Below, in pieces: positions 6,978 to 14,372 of a DNA stretch of 15,947 bases. The stretch is from Casp-actino8 sp037147055. GTDB lineage: Bacteria; Actinomycetota; Acidimicrobiia; Acidimicrobiales; Ilumatobacteraceae. The DNA is taken from contig JBAWVW010000040.1 in NCBI GenBank assembly GCA_037147055.1, forward strand, positions 1 through 15,947, given 5' to 3'. A model generated the notes under the pieces. The model was not told where the DNA came from. It saw nothing but the letters and a program-made list of their open reading frames with translations, and searched no databases. Both the position numbers and the translations under genes were made by a program. Position 1 is the first letter of the stretch. Every line of letters starts with the position of its first letter.

Positions 6978-8849
6978 ATGGCCGCAGACGCATTAGAAAA
7001 GTCAATGCTCGAATCAAAAGACAAGGATCAGTTGGTTGCGATTGCGACCGCTCTCGGCATCAAGGCTGCTCCTCGGGCGAAAAAAGAAGACATCATCAGC
7101 AAAATTCTCGACACTGTCGGAGGACCTGCACCAAAGTCGGTCGCAACGCCTGCCGCCTCGAGTAATCAGGGCAGTGATTCCGCTGACGAGCCAACCAAGC
7201 GTGGTCGTGGCCGTCCAGCCAAAGCTAAGGGTGATGATGAATCGAGTACTCCTTCGGTAGTCGCTGCCGCACCTGTTGCGACTCAGCGGGCCGCCGTCCC
7301 CGAAATCATTTTGGGTGCCGATGGTGAACCATTGGCTGAATGGGAAGCCGAACTTGTGCGCAAAGGTGAGTCCACTGTTGCTGAACTGACGGGTGGTGAA
7401 TCGGCGCCAGCATCCACAGATCGCGGACCTCGTGACCAACGTGATCAACGCCGACCGCGCGATAACAACGGGCCTCGGGACAACAACGGGCCGCGCCATC
7501 AGCAAGGTCAGGGCAATCGTGGTCCTGGTCCGTCAAATGGGCCACGTGACAGTGCCTTTGAGGGCGAGGGTCGCAACCGTCGCCGTCGCCGTCGCAGCAA
7601 GGGCGGACGTGACGATGGTCCTCAGGGCGAAGATCGTGACACTTCGTATGAGCGTCCTTACAGTTCTGACCGTGGCGCTTCATCGGATGCTTCGACTTCT
7701 GAATACGTGCCACAAGAGACGGTGTCGATTGAGGGTTATCTAGATTTACGCGATGAGGGCTATGGCTTCTTGCGCGTGAAGGGCTTCTTGCCAAGTCGCG
7801 ATGATGCTTACATCTCAGTCAAGCAGACTCGACAATATGGTCTGCGTAAAGGCGATCATGTCACGGGTATGGCTCGTACCGCTGGACGCAATGAGAAAAA
7901 TCCAGCGTTGCTTGAGGTTCTCACCGTCAATGGTGGAGATCCAGAAAAAGCCAAGAACCGTCCCCGCTTTGAGGATCTGACAGCGTTGTTCCCTGATGAA
8001 AAGTTGAAGCTTGAAAGCCCACTTGATCCAGGCAACATGACCGCTCGCATCATTGACCTCATCTCTCCGATCGGTAAAGGACAGCGCGGCATTATCGTGT
8101 CGCCACCAAAGGCTGGTAAGACCACGGTCATGAAAGAGATTGCAACATCGATTGAGCGCAATAACCCAGAAGTTGTGCTGATGGTCTTGCTGATTGACGA
8201 GCGCCCAGAAGAAGTCACTGACATGCGCCGCACGGTCAAGGGCGAAGTCATCTCCAGCACCTTTGACCGACCATCCGAAGAGCACACGCATGTGGCTGAA
8301 TTGACAATTGAAAAGGCCAAACGTCTCGTCGAAATCGGCAAAGACGTTGTCATCATTTTGGACGGCATTACTCGTCTCAGTCGTGCCTATAACTTGGCTG
8401 CTCCTGCCAGCGGAAAGATTTTGTCCGGTGGTATTGATGCTGGCGCTCTGTACCCGCCGAAGAAGTTCTTTGGTGCGGCCAGAAATATTGAAGAGGGCGG
8501 TTCGTTGACAATTTTGGCCACGGCGTTGGTGGAAACTAATAGCCGTATGGACGAAGCGATTTTTGAAGAGTTCAAGGGAACGGGCAACATGGAGTTGCGC
8601 CTAGATCGCCGCCTTTCAGAAAAGCGTGTCTACCCAGCTATTGACGTTGATGCCTCGGGTACTCGCCACGAAGAATTGTTATTTGATCGCAAACAACTGC
8701 AGATGGTCTGGAAATTGCGCCGAGTTCTGTCTGGTTTGGCCGCAGATGGCAACGCCGCTCCAGGCTTGGAATTGCTGGTTGACCGTCTCAAGCAGTTCAA
8801 GACCAACGACGAATTCCTTGCCGAAATCGGTAAAACACCGATGATGTAG
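6978..8849 (+). CDS. rho: Transcription termination factor Rho
   Basis: Hexameric RNA-dependent ATPase/helicase that ends transcription. It has 623 residues, about 200 more than E. coli Rho because of an insertion. An N-terminal Rho_N/SAP-like helical domain (about 9-45) comes first. A disordered, charged region (about 50-245) follows, with an AT-hook-like KRGRGRP (74-80), two PRDNNG repeats (160-171) and a basic run RNRRRRRRSKGGR (199-211). The cold-shock-type primary RNA-binding domain covers about 248-320 (EGYGFLRVKGFLPS). The RecA-like core has Walker A PPKAGKTT (376-383), Walker B VVIILD (457-462) and the conserved DASGTRHEELL near 558-568. Long RG/N-rich insertions are known in actinobacterial Rho and add RNA affinity. 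The gene has its own candidate promoter after thrC. Confidence 0.97.
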   Translation: MAADALEKSMLESKDKDQLVAIATALGIKAAPRAKKEDIISKILDTVGGPAPKSVATPAASSNQGSDSADEPTKRGRGRPAKAKGDDESSTPSVVAAAPVATQRAAVPEIILGADGEPLAEWEAELVRKGESTVAELTGGESAPASTDRGPRDQRDQRRPRDNNGPRDNNGPRHQQGQGNRGPGPSNGPRDSAFEGEGRNRRRRRRSKGGRDDGPQGEDRDTSYERPYSSDRGASSDASTSEYVPQETVSIEGYLDLRDEGYGFLRVKGFLPSRDDAYISVKQTRQYGLRKGDHVTGMARTAGRNEKNPALLEVLTVNGGDPEKAKNRPRFEDLTALFPDEKLKLESPLDPGNMTARIIDLISPIGKGQRGIIVSPPKAGKTTVMKEIATSIERNNPEVVLMVLLIDERPEEVTDMRRTVKGEVISSTFDRPSEEHTHVAELTIEKAKRLVEIGKDVVIILDGITRLSRAYNLAAPASGKILSGGIDAGALYPPKKFFGAARNIEEGGSLTILATALVETNSRMDEAIFEEFKGTGNMELRLDRRLSEKRVYPAIDVDASGTRHEELLFDRKQLQMVWKLRRVLSGLAADGNAAPGLELLVDRLKQFKTNDEFLAEIGKTPMM

Positions 8850-8914
8850 GGGTTATGTCAGACAGGTTTTACGCTCTCCTGCGCCGTTGGGGTGGGGGAA
8901 TCGGAGACCACCGC

Positions 8915-8943
8915 TAGGCTCACGAGGTCCCGTTAGGGCTCTC
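8915..8943 (+). promoter_or_regulatory. Candidate rpmE promoter and leader hairpin
   Basis: TAGGCT (8915-8920) is an actinobacterial -10-like box that would place the transcript start near 8927, about 38 nt before rpmE. The -35 side is poor. An imperfect hairpin follows: 8924-8931 pairs with 8936-8943 around a GTTA tetraloop, with one mismatch. L31 mRNA leaders in actinobacteria have been proposed as autoregulatory structures; whether this one matches that motif was not tested. Confidence 0.3.
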
Positions 8944-8964
8944 CATCACAGAGGACGAAAAGAT

Positions 8965-9180
8965 ATGAAGGCCGAAATCCACCCAAATTATTCGCTGACA
9001 ACCGTGCGTTGCTCGTGCAACAACGTCTTTGAAACCCGTTCAACGCGTGGTGGCGATCTCAACATCGAACTCTGCAACGAGTGCCACCCTTATTTCACTG
9101 GCAAGCAAAAGCTTGTTGACACGGGTGGACGAGTCGAGCGCTTCAACAAGCGTTATGGCGAGCGCAAAACTAAGTCCTGA
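8965..9180 (+). CDS. rpmE: 50S ribosomal protein L31, zinc-binding type
   Basis: Small protein of the large ribosomal subunit that bridges to the small subunit. It has 71 residues from ATG 8965, with a good ribosome-binding site GAGGA (8951-8955) 9 nt upstream. It keeps all four zinc-ligand cysteines (C16, C18, C37, C40: CSC and CNEC), so it is the C+ paralogue rather than the zinc-independent form. The HPYFTGKQK segment and the G-R-V-E-R-F-N-K-R-Y-G tail are family-typical. A longer frame starting upstream at 8887 adds non-homologous residues and was not used. It follows rho, as in other actinobacteria. Confidence 0.97.
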   Translation: MKAEIHPNYSLTTVRCSCNNVFETRSTRGGDLNIELCNECHPYFTGKQKLVDTGGRVERFNKRYGERKTKS

Positions 9181-9196
9181 TAACTACTTGTCATCT

Positions 9197-9210
9197 CGCG
9201 TTTGCACGCG
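9197..9210 (+). promoter_or_regulatory. Short hairpin after rpmE
   Basis: CGCGT-TTGC-ACGCG forms a perfect 5-bp stem with a 4-nt loop, 17 nt after the rpmE stop. No T-run follows, so termination is doubtful. It lies in the 50-nt gap before the next gene. Confidence 0.3.
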
Positions 9211-9230
9211 TACTAACTCGGCGGTAATTC

Positions 9231-10223
9231 ATGTCTGATACGGCGATGAATCCCGAACTCAAGGCTCGTCTCTACGGCATCAAACTTGTTGCTTTGGTAC
9301 GTGAACATTTCGGGGCGATTGAACCGAGCGATCAAATCGGTCTGACGGTTGGCGCAGCGATGACGGCAAACAATGCCTCGTGGGTTTTGATTGAAGATAA
9401 ACCTGAGCGTGGTTTGGGTGTGGCTTTGGCTTGGGCCTCGCGACATGCCGTCACCGATCTGCATATTTTGGCTTCAAGTGACACGGCAACTTTGGCGCGC
9501 CGCGCCACCGCGTTTGATCTGTCAATCACAATCTGGGCAATTGATGGCATCAATATCACTCCCGCAAGTGTGCAAGATTTTGAAGAACACGCAGAAGTCA
9601 CTCTCGGGCATGAAGTGTTCATTGAGACGATCACGCTAGGTGGCGCTGATGTGGTGATTGAACATGGAGTCATCACTGGCGAGGTGCGTGGACTAGAAAT
9701 TTGTCGCGTGGTGACGGACGCTTACACGGGGGAGCATCGTTTGGAAGTTGGCGTGGGTGCCCACGACCGAGAGGCGTTCACCATGATGCATGGCAATACG
9801 CCGACAGCACAGTCCTTGAAGCGCATTGTTGATGCGGTTCGACGTCATCGAACAGCGGGTGCTGACCCCCATCCGCTAAATCGACTGGGCGCAGAACGGG
9901 CGTTGAGAGCTTTGGTCATTGATGACCCTTCCATTGTCGGCGCGTCCTCGCTACACGCCGTGGCTTCGCCATCGCCGCGACCAAACTTGAAAGACCCAAT
10001 TCCATGTGTCGCCATTGGGGAGAATGCACTTGGCTCTCCTGTCGTCGTTGTCTTTTCTACGGGGATTGATCTTGATGTCATCCCTTTCGCCGCCGAGGCT
10101 CGTCTTTTTCACGCTCAACCCGACACTGACTTGATCGTTGTTGTGCCTCAGCGCGATGTCTCACCTGTCACTCGGCGTTTGGCAGAGATGTTGATTCATC
10201 CGGCGCTCATCATCGGCGTCTAA
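9231..10223 (+). CDS. Conserved-looking protein of unknown function between rpmE and prfA
   Basis: I do not recognise this 330-residue protein. It has no signal peptide, no membrane segment and no low-complexity linker, so it is probably cytosolic. Three regions can be described. Residues 10-110 look like an alpha/beta fold with WVLIEDKPERGLGVALAWAS (51-70) and a Leu/Ala-rich helix. Residues 128-205 hold the most motif-like stretch, VVIEHGVITGEVRGLEICRV (141-160) followed by LEVGVGAHDREAF (171-183) and HGNTPT; the spaced acidic residues E144, E151, E156, E172 could be catalytic or metal-binding. Residues 225-330 hold a second alpha/beta part with hydrophobic strands PVVVVFSTG and DLIVVVPQ. 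Base composition and codon style match the neighbours, so recent transfer is unlikely. The ATG at 9231 has only a weak GGCGGT upstream; the ATG at 9246 is an alternative. Mycobacterium has no gene at this spot, as I recall. Confidence 0.85.
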   Translation: MSDTAMNPELKARLYGIKLVALVREHFGAIEPSDQIGLTVGAAMTANNASWVLIEDKPERGLGVALAWASRHAVTDLHILASSDTATLARRATAFDLSITIWAIDGINITPASVQDFEEHAEVTLGHEVFIETITLGGADVVIEHGVITGEVRGLEICRVVTDAYTGEHRLEVGVGAHDREAFTMMHGNTPTAQSLKRIVDAVRRHRTAGADPHPLNRLGAERALRALVIDDPSIVGASSLHAVASPSPRPNLKDPIPCVAIGENALGSPVVVVFSTGIDLDVIPFAAEARLFHAQPDTDLIVVVPQRDVSPVTRRLAEMLIHPALIIGV

Positions 10224-10240
10224 TACCCTTATCGTGCGCC

Positions 10241-10246
10241 TAGCCT
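10241..10246 (+). promoter_or_regulatory. Candidate -10 box for prfA
   Basis: TAGCCT ends 9 nt before the prfA ATG, the same hexamer and nearly the same spacing as upstream of hom. This suggests an almost leaderless prfA transcript. GAGAAG (10247-10252) is a possible ribosome-binding site but only 3 nt from the ATG. No -35 is evident. Confidence 0.3.
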
Positions 10247-10255
10247 GAGAAGTCT

Positions 10256-11326
10256 ATGCAAGACCGTTGGGAATCTTTATTGGCTGAGCACGTGACTCTG
10301 GAGTCACTGTTGTCAGATCCCGATGTCTTAAATAATCAGAGTCGGTTACGTGATATCTCGCGCCGTTACAAAGAACTCACACCAGTTGTTGAATGCATCC
10401 GCAACATTGAAGTCCGTCGTAGCGACGGTGAAGCGGCTCGCGAACTTTTAGCGATGACTGATGTGTCTGCAGAGAAAGAGCAACTGAAGAATGAAAAAGA
10501 TTCTTCAGACGCTGATGTGGCCCGTTTAGAAGAAGTCCTGAGGGATTTGCTGTTGCCCAAGGATCCGAATGATGGAAAGCCAGTTATTCTGGAAGTTCGT
10601 GGGGCAGAAGGTGGCGAAGAAGCCAACCTATTTGCCCGCGATCTGTATGAGATGTACGTGGCTTATGCCAACCGTCGGCGCTGGAAAGTTGAAACACTGT
10701 CGATTGACCCGAGCGATCTCGGTGGAATGAACCAAGTTGTTTTTGTTATTCGTGGTGACGATGCTTGGTCACGAATGAAGTTTGAAGGTGGACCACATCG
10801 CGTGCAGCGAGTTCCTGTGACTGAAAGTCAAGGTCGCATTCATACATCGTCGGCCACGGTGATGGTCTTGGCTGAAGCAGAAGAAGTTGATATTCATATT
10901 GACGAGAAGGATTTGCAGATTGATGTGTATCGCGCCAGTGGCCCCGGTGGTCAAGGCGTGAATACCACAGACTCAGCAGTGCGAATCACACACGTCCCAA
11001 CGGGCGTCGTCGTGACAATGCAAGATGAACGCAGTCAGTTACAGAACAGGGCTCGGGCGATGACGGTCTTGCGCTCGCGTTTGTTGAAGGCTGCTCAAGA
11101 CGAACACGAAGCCAAGATGTCTGCTGAACGCCGTTCGCAGGTTGGCGGCGGTGGACGTGGGGAAAAGATTCGCACCTATAACTACAAAGAAAATCGTTTG
11201 ACTGATCACAGGATTGGCTACACGGTGTATTCGTTGAGCGATGTATTGGCTGGCGATCTAGACGGAGTCATTGACGCATTAGCCACTGACGAGCGGGCTC
11301 GTCAATTAGCCGGCGATGAGGATTGA
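10256..11326 (+). CDS. prfA: Peptide chain release factor 1
   Basis: Class I release factor that recognises UAA and UAG in the ribosomal A site and triggers release of the finished chain. It has 356 residues, a normal length. Domain 1 is helical (1-105). The tripeptide stop-codon reader is P187-V188-T189 in RVPVTESQGRIHTS; this is the RF1 PxT type, not the SPF of RF2. The catalytic GGQ is at 231-233 in SGPGGQGVNTTDSAVR, and its glutamine is the substrate of PrmC, encoded 6 nt downstream. The C-terminal region has the conserved GEKIRTYNYKENRLTDHRIG. Confidence 0.97.
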   Translation: MQDRWESLLAEHVTLESLLSDPDVLNNQSRLRDISRRYKELTPVVECIRNIEVRRSDGEAARELLAMTDVSAEKEQLKNEKDSSDADVARLEEVLRDLLLPKDPNDGKPVILEVRGAEGGEEANLFARDLYEMYVAYANRRRWKVETLSIDPSDLGGMNQVVFVIRGDDAWSRMKFEGGPHRVQRVPVTESQGRIHTSSATVMVLAEAEEVDIHIDEKDLQIDVYRASGPGGQGVNTTDSAVRITHVPTGVVVTMQDERSQLQNRARAMTVLRSRLLKAAQDEHEAKMSAERRSQVGGGGRGEKIRTYNYKENRLTDHRIGYTVYSLSDVLAGDLDGVIDALATDERARQLAGDED

Positions 11327-11332
11327 TCGGGT

Positions 11333-12220
11333 GTGTCGATAGAGCGCGATCTGTCGAGTGTTGTCACTTGGCGCACTTTATTAGCTGAAACTGTTGATGT
11401 TTTGGCCGAGCGCCCGCAAGCACGCTGGCTCTGTGAAGCGGCCTGTGGTTTGCAGGGTGACGAATTCTTAGCCGAGTTAGACGAGCCTGCGACGCAACGA
11501 ATGGTCTCCCAACTTGACGCCATGGTGGCGCGTTATCGCAGTGGCGAACCGTTGGCCTATGTTCTTGGAAGTTGGTCTTTTCGTTCGCTTGATCTGATGA
11601 TTGACAAGCGAGTTCTCATCCCGCGCCCAGAAACTGAACTAGTGGCAGGGCGAGCGATTGAGTTGGCACGGTCATTCACCGAGAGTCGTTGCGTCGTCGA
11701 TCTTGGAACTGGCTCAGGTGCAATTGGTTTGTCAATGGCAGCCGAATTGTCCATTGTCGGTACTCAAGTTTGGCTCACCGACAATTCTCAGGATGCCTTG
11801 AATGTGGCTCAAGCCAATGCTGCTGGTCTTGGTCGGGCTGGCGCAAACGTCCGCTTTGCTTTGGGAACATGGTTTGAGGCGTTATCGCGTGAGATGCCTG
11901 GGGATTTATATGGACAAGTGCAAGTGATTGTCAGCAATCCGCCCTATATCGCTGATGATGATCGTGAAGTGCATAAGTCAGTTCTTGAGTGGGAGCCGCA
12001 TGCCGCATTGTTCGCTGGTCATGATGGTCTCGATGATGTCCGCGCGATTATCGACGGGTCACGTGAATGGTTATGCCCAAGTGGTTGGCTCGTCCTTGAG
12101 ATCGGATATCAGCAAGGCGAAGTGGTCAGTGCATTGATGAGGCAAGCAGGGTTCGTAGATGTCTGTGTCAGTGATGACCTCAGCGGACGCCAGCGTTTCG
12201 TTGAAGGACGCAACCTGTAA
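11333..12220 (+). CDS. prmC: Release factor glutamine methyltransferase
   Basis: SAM-dependent enzyme that methylates the glutamine of the GGQ motif in RF1 and RF2. It has 295 residues. A helical N-terminal substrate-binding domain (1-75) leads into LIPRPETE (95-102). The SAM-binding loop is DLGTGSGAIG (123-132), the adenine-side acid is D150 in VWLTD, and the catalytic NPPY is at 202-205. The GTG at 11333 lies 10 nt after GAGGA (11318-11322), inside the end of prfA; a GTG at 11331 is out of frame. It is clearly coupled to prfA. In many actinobacteria the next gene is tsaC/sua5; here the strand switches instead. Confidence 0.96.
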   Translation: MSIERDLSSVVTWRTLLAETVDVLAERPQARWLCEAACGLQGDEFLAELDEPATQRMVSQLDAMVARYRSGEPLAYVLGSWSFRSLDLMIDKRVLIPRPETELVAGRAIELARSFTESRCVVDLGTGSGAIGLSMAAELSIVGTQVWLTDNSQDALNVAQANAAGLGRAGANVRFALGTWFEALSREMPGDLYGQVQVIVSNPPYIADDDREVHKSVLEWEPHAALFAGHDGLDDVRAIIDGSREWLCPSGWLVLEIGYQQGEVVSALMRQAGFVDVCVSDDLSGRQRFVEGRNL

Positions 12221-12225
12221 CTCTT

Positions 12226-12264
12226 GGGCGTCAAAGGTGCTATTTTTGACACGGTTTCGCGCCC
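12226..12264. terminator. Possible bidirectional terminator between convergent genes
   Basis: GTCAAA (12230-12235) pairs with TTTGAC (12245-12250) around a 9-nt loop. An outer pairing of GGGC (12226-12229) with GCCC (12261-12264) could enclose it, leaving an unpaired 10-nt segment. It fills the 49-nt gap between the stops of prmC and the - strand peptidase gene, where a two-way terminator is expected. The lack of a clear T-tract after the stem keeps this tentative. Confidence 0.35.
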
Positions 12265-12269
12265 ACGGG

Positions 12270-14372
12270 TCAGAGGGTTCGGCGTAGGAAATCAAGTTGA
12301 TGCAGCAATAAGTTTTCTGCCACCACCGGTTGAGGGGTCATGTGAGTGACTCCGCTCAATGGCAAAACTTCGTGCGGCTTGCCAGCCGCCAACAACGCCG
12401 AAGACAACTGCAAAGTGTGGGCAGCAACGACATTGTCATCAGCCAGACCATGAACTAACAAAAGTGGTCGTTGCAATGTATGAGCCTCGTTGATCAATGA
12501 AGTTGCTTCATATGGGCTGTCGTCAATGCTCGGATTGCCCAAGAAACGCTCTGTGTAGTGAGTGTCATACAATCGCCAATCTGTGACAGGTGCTCCAGCG
12601 ATAGCCGAATGGAAAACATCGGGACGCCGTAAAACTGCGAGTGCCGCTAAGTACCCGCCGAAACTCCAACCGCGAATACCAACGCGAGCGAGATCTAATT
12701 CTGGGTGCAGTTCTGCGACAGCACATAATGCATCGACTTGGTCTTCAAGGACAACAGTTGCCAGATCGTGATAGACGGCACGCTCCCATTCGGTCCCCAA
12801 CCCAGGTGTGCCCCGACCATCAACAACAAGGACTGCGAATCCTTGATCTGCAAACCACTGTGAAGTGCAATGAGCGGCGTATGAATCAACGACGCGCTCG
12901 TGGCCTGGTCCACCGTATGGGTCCATCAAGACGGGAAGTTTCGTTCCGGGCTTCACATCACGCGGAAGAATTAAGGCACATGGAATGCGACGCACGCCGG
13001 CGCGAATGAAAGTGACGTTGGGTTGCACCAAAGGTTCTTCGGCGTAACTAGTGATGATGTGCTCGCCGTGTGCACTATGAACTTTGGTACTTGCACGACT
13101 CTGTGTCGTCGACGAACTGCGAATCACCCGAGTTGAAGATCCGCGCCACATCAAATGCGTTCCGCCATCAGGTGTCAGGCATTGCAGACCAGCAGCATTC
13201 CAGCGCCAGGCAGAAACTGATTCTGGGTGTTCCATCTCATTGGCCATAAAGATGATGTCAGCATCAACGGCTGAGATGACACTGCGAACATTCAATGAGG
13301 CAGGGGTGAGTGCTACGCCATCAAGGAGTAGTCGCTTGCTGCCTTCTCGATCGAGAACCATCACTAGTTGTTCATCATCCAACATGGTGGGGGATCCAGA
13401 AACGAGATCAACCCATTGCTCCTGATGCTCATGGCAGAGTTCATTGATGGCCCCGCTTGAGGCATTGACTTCGTAGACCACAAGATCTTTTTGGTCGCGA
13501 CTTTGAACGGTGATCAGCAAACGTGTTGGACTCGTCCAGGTGACATCGGCCAGATATGGAAACACCGTGTTGTCCCAAGTGATGTCTGTGCGCGTTGCGC
13601 CATCATGTGAGAATACGGTTAAGGTCACGAGAGCGTTATCAGTTCCTGCGGCGGGATACCGCACAACATGCGGAGTGCGTTCAGGATGGGCCGGGTCGGC
13701 GATGTGCCACGTTTGAACGGGCGAGTTATCGACACGACAGACCGCAAGATGTTGCGAATCGGGGGACCACCAGAATCCGCGATAGCGGCCCATCTCTTCA
13801 GCAGCGATGAAGTCAGCCGAACCCCAGGTCACCGTTTCTGACTCGTCCATATCGGCCGGGTCAATGAGCAACTGCGTTTTCCCATGTGTATCAATGACAT
13901 GAAGACTTGCCGCGGAAACAAAACCGATCATTGAGCCATCGGGGGAAAGTCGAGGATCAAAAACTAAAGATGAGGTAGTGATTTCGCGTGTCAGGGATGC
14001 GCTCGTTTCACCAATGAAAAGTCGGCCACCTAAAGAACAAGTAAATCGTTGGGCCTGGGCGTCCATCGAATATGCGGTGATGCCACCGGCACCTTCACGC
14101 AATCTTTCACGTCGGGCTTTTTCGGCAGGTGGTAAGTCCTGATCATCGGAGCCACCGAGCATGATCAAGGGATCTGCAATGAGCATTTCTTTTTTGCTTG
14201 CAACATCAAGGTGCCAGAGGCAATTGACTGGATCGCTGCCCGAACGACTGCGGAGAAAAAGAACGCTCTGACCATCGGGTGAGATGGTGATGTTTCGCGG
14301 TTCGCCAAGCGATAATCGTTGGGTTCGCGAATACTGACGGGGATATGTATCGGTGCTTGCTGTCGTGTTCAT
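12270..14372 (-). CDS. S9 family peptidase, dipeptidyl-peptidase IV type
   Basis: Serine peptidase that probably removes N-terminal dipeptides, often X-Pro. It has 700 residues: an N-terminal beta-propeller (about 20-450) and a C-terminal alpha/beta-hydrolase domain (about 450-700). The catalytic triad is visible: S570 in GWSFGGY, D645 in HGLADDN and H677 in SGVTHMT. Y486 in DPYGGPG is the oxyanion tyrosine. The pair E192-E193 in AAEEMGRYRGFWWSPD corresponds to the double-Glu that grips the free N-terminus in DPP IV, which favours this subfamily over prolyl oligopeptidase or acylaminoacyl peptidase. There is no signal peptide, so it likely acts on cytosolic peptides. Its ATG overlaps the stop of the upstream dehydrogenase (ATGA, 14369-14372), so the two are coupled. 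Confidence 0.92.
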   Translation of the reverse strand: MNTTASTDTYPRQYSRTQRLSLGEPRNITISPDGQSVLFLRSRSGSDPVNCLWHLDVASKKEMLIADPLIMLGGSDDQDLPPAEKARRERLREGAGGITAYSMDAQAQRFTCSLGGRLFIGETSASLTREITTSSLVFDPRLSPDGSMIGFVSAASLHVIDTHGKTQLLIDPADMDESETVTWGSADFIAAEEMGRYRGFWWSPDSQHLAVCRVDNSPVQTWHIADPAHPERTPHVVRYPAAGTDNALVTLTVFSHDGATRTDITWDNTVFPYLADVTWTSPTRLLITVQSRDQKDLVVYEVNASSGAINELCHEHQEQWVDLVSGSPTMLDDEQLVMVLDREGSKRLLLDGVALTPASLNVRSVISAVDADIIFMANEMEHPESVSAWRWNAAGLQCLTPDGGTHLMWRGSSTRVIRSSSTTQSRASTKVHSAHGEHIITSYAEEPLVQPNVTFIRAGVRRIPCALILPRDVKPGTKLPVLMDPYGGPGHERVVDSYAAHCTSQWFADQGFAVLVVDGRGTPGLGTEWERAVYHDLATVVLEDQVDALCAVAELHPELDLARVGIRGWSFGGYLAALAVLRRPDVFHSAIAGAPVTDWRLYDTHYTERFLGNPSIDDSPYEATSLINEAHTLQRPLLLVHGLADDNVVAAHTLQLSSALLAAGKPHEVLPLSGVTHMTPQPVVAENLLLHQLDFLRRTL

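Noticed and set aside
6701..7165. 154-residue forward frame across the thrC-rho junction
   Set aside because: It overlaps the end of thrC and the start of rho in another frame and has no domain-like sequence.
8850..8914. Intrinsic terminator after rho
   Set aside because: Only a 4-bp TGTC-A-GACA palindrome and a G-run are present; no stem plus T-tract.
8887..8964. Longer L31 start at TTG 8887
   Set aside because: The 26 extra residues are Arg/Pro-rich and non-homologous; ATG 8965 has a proper GAGGA site and gives the standard 71-residue L31.
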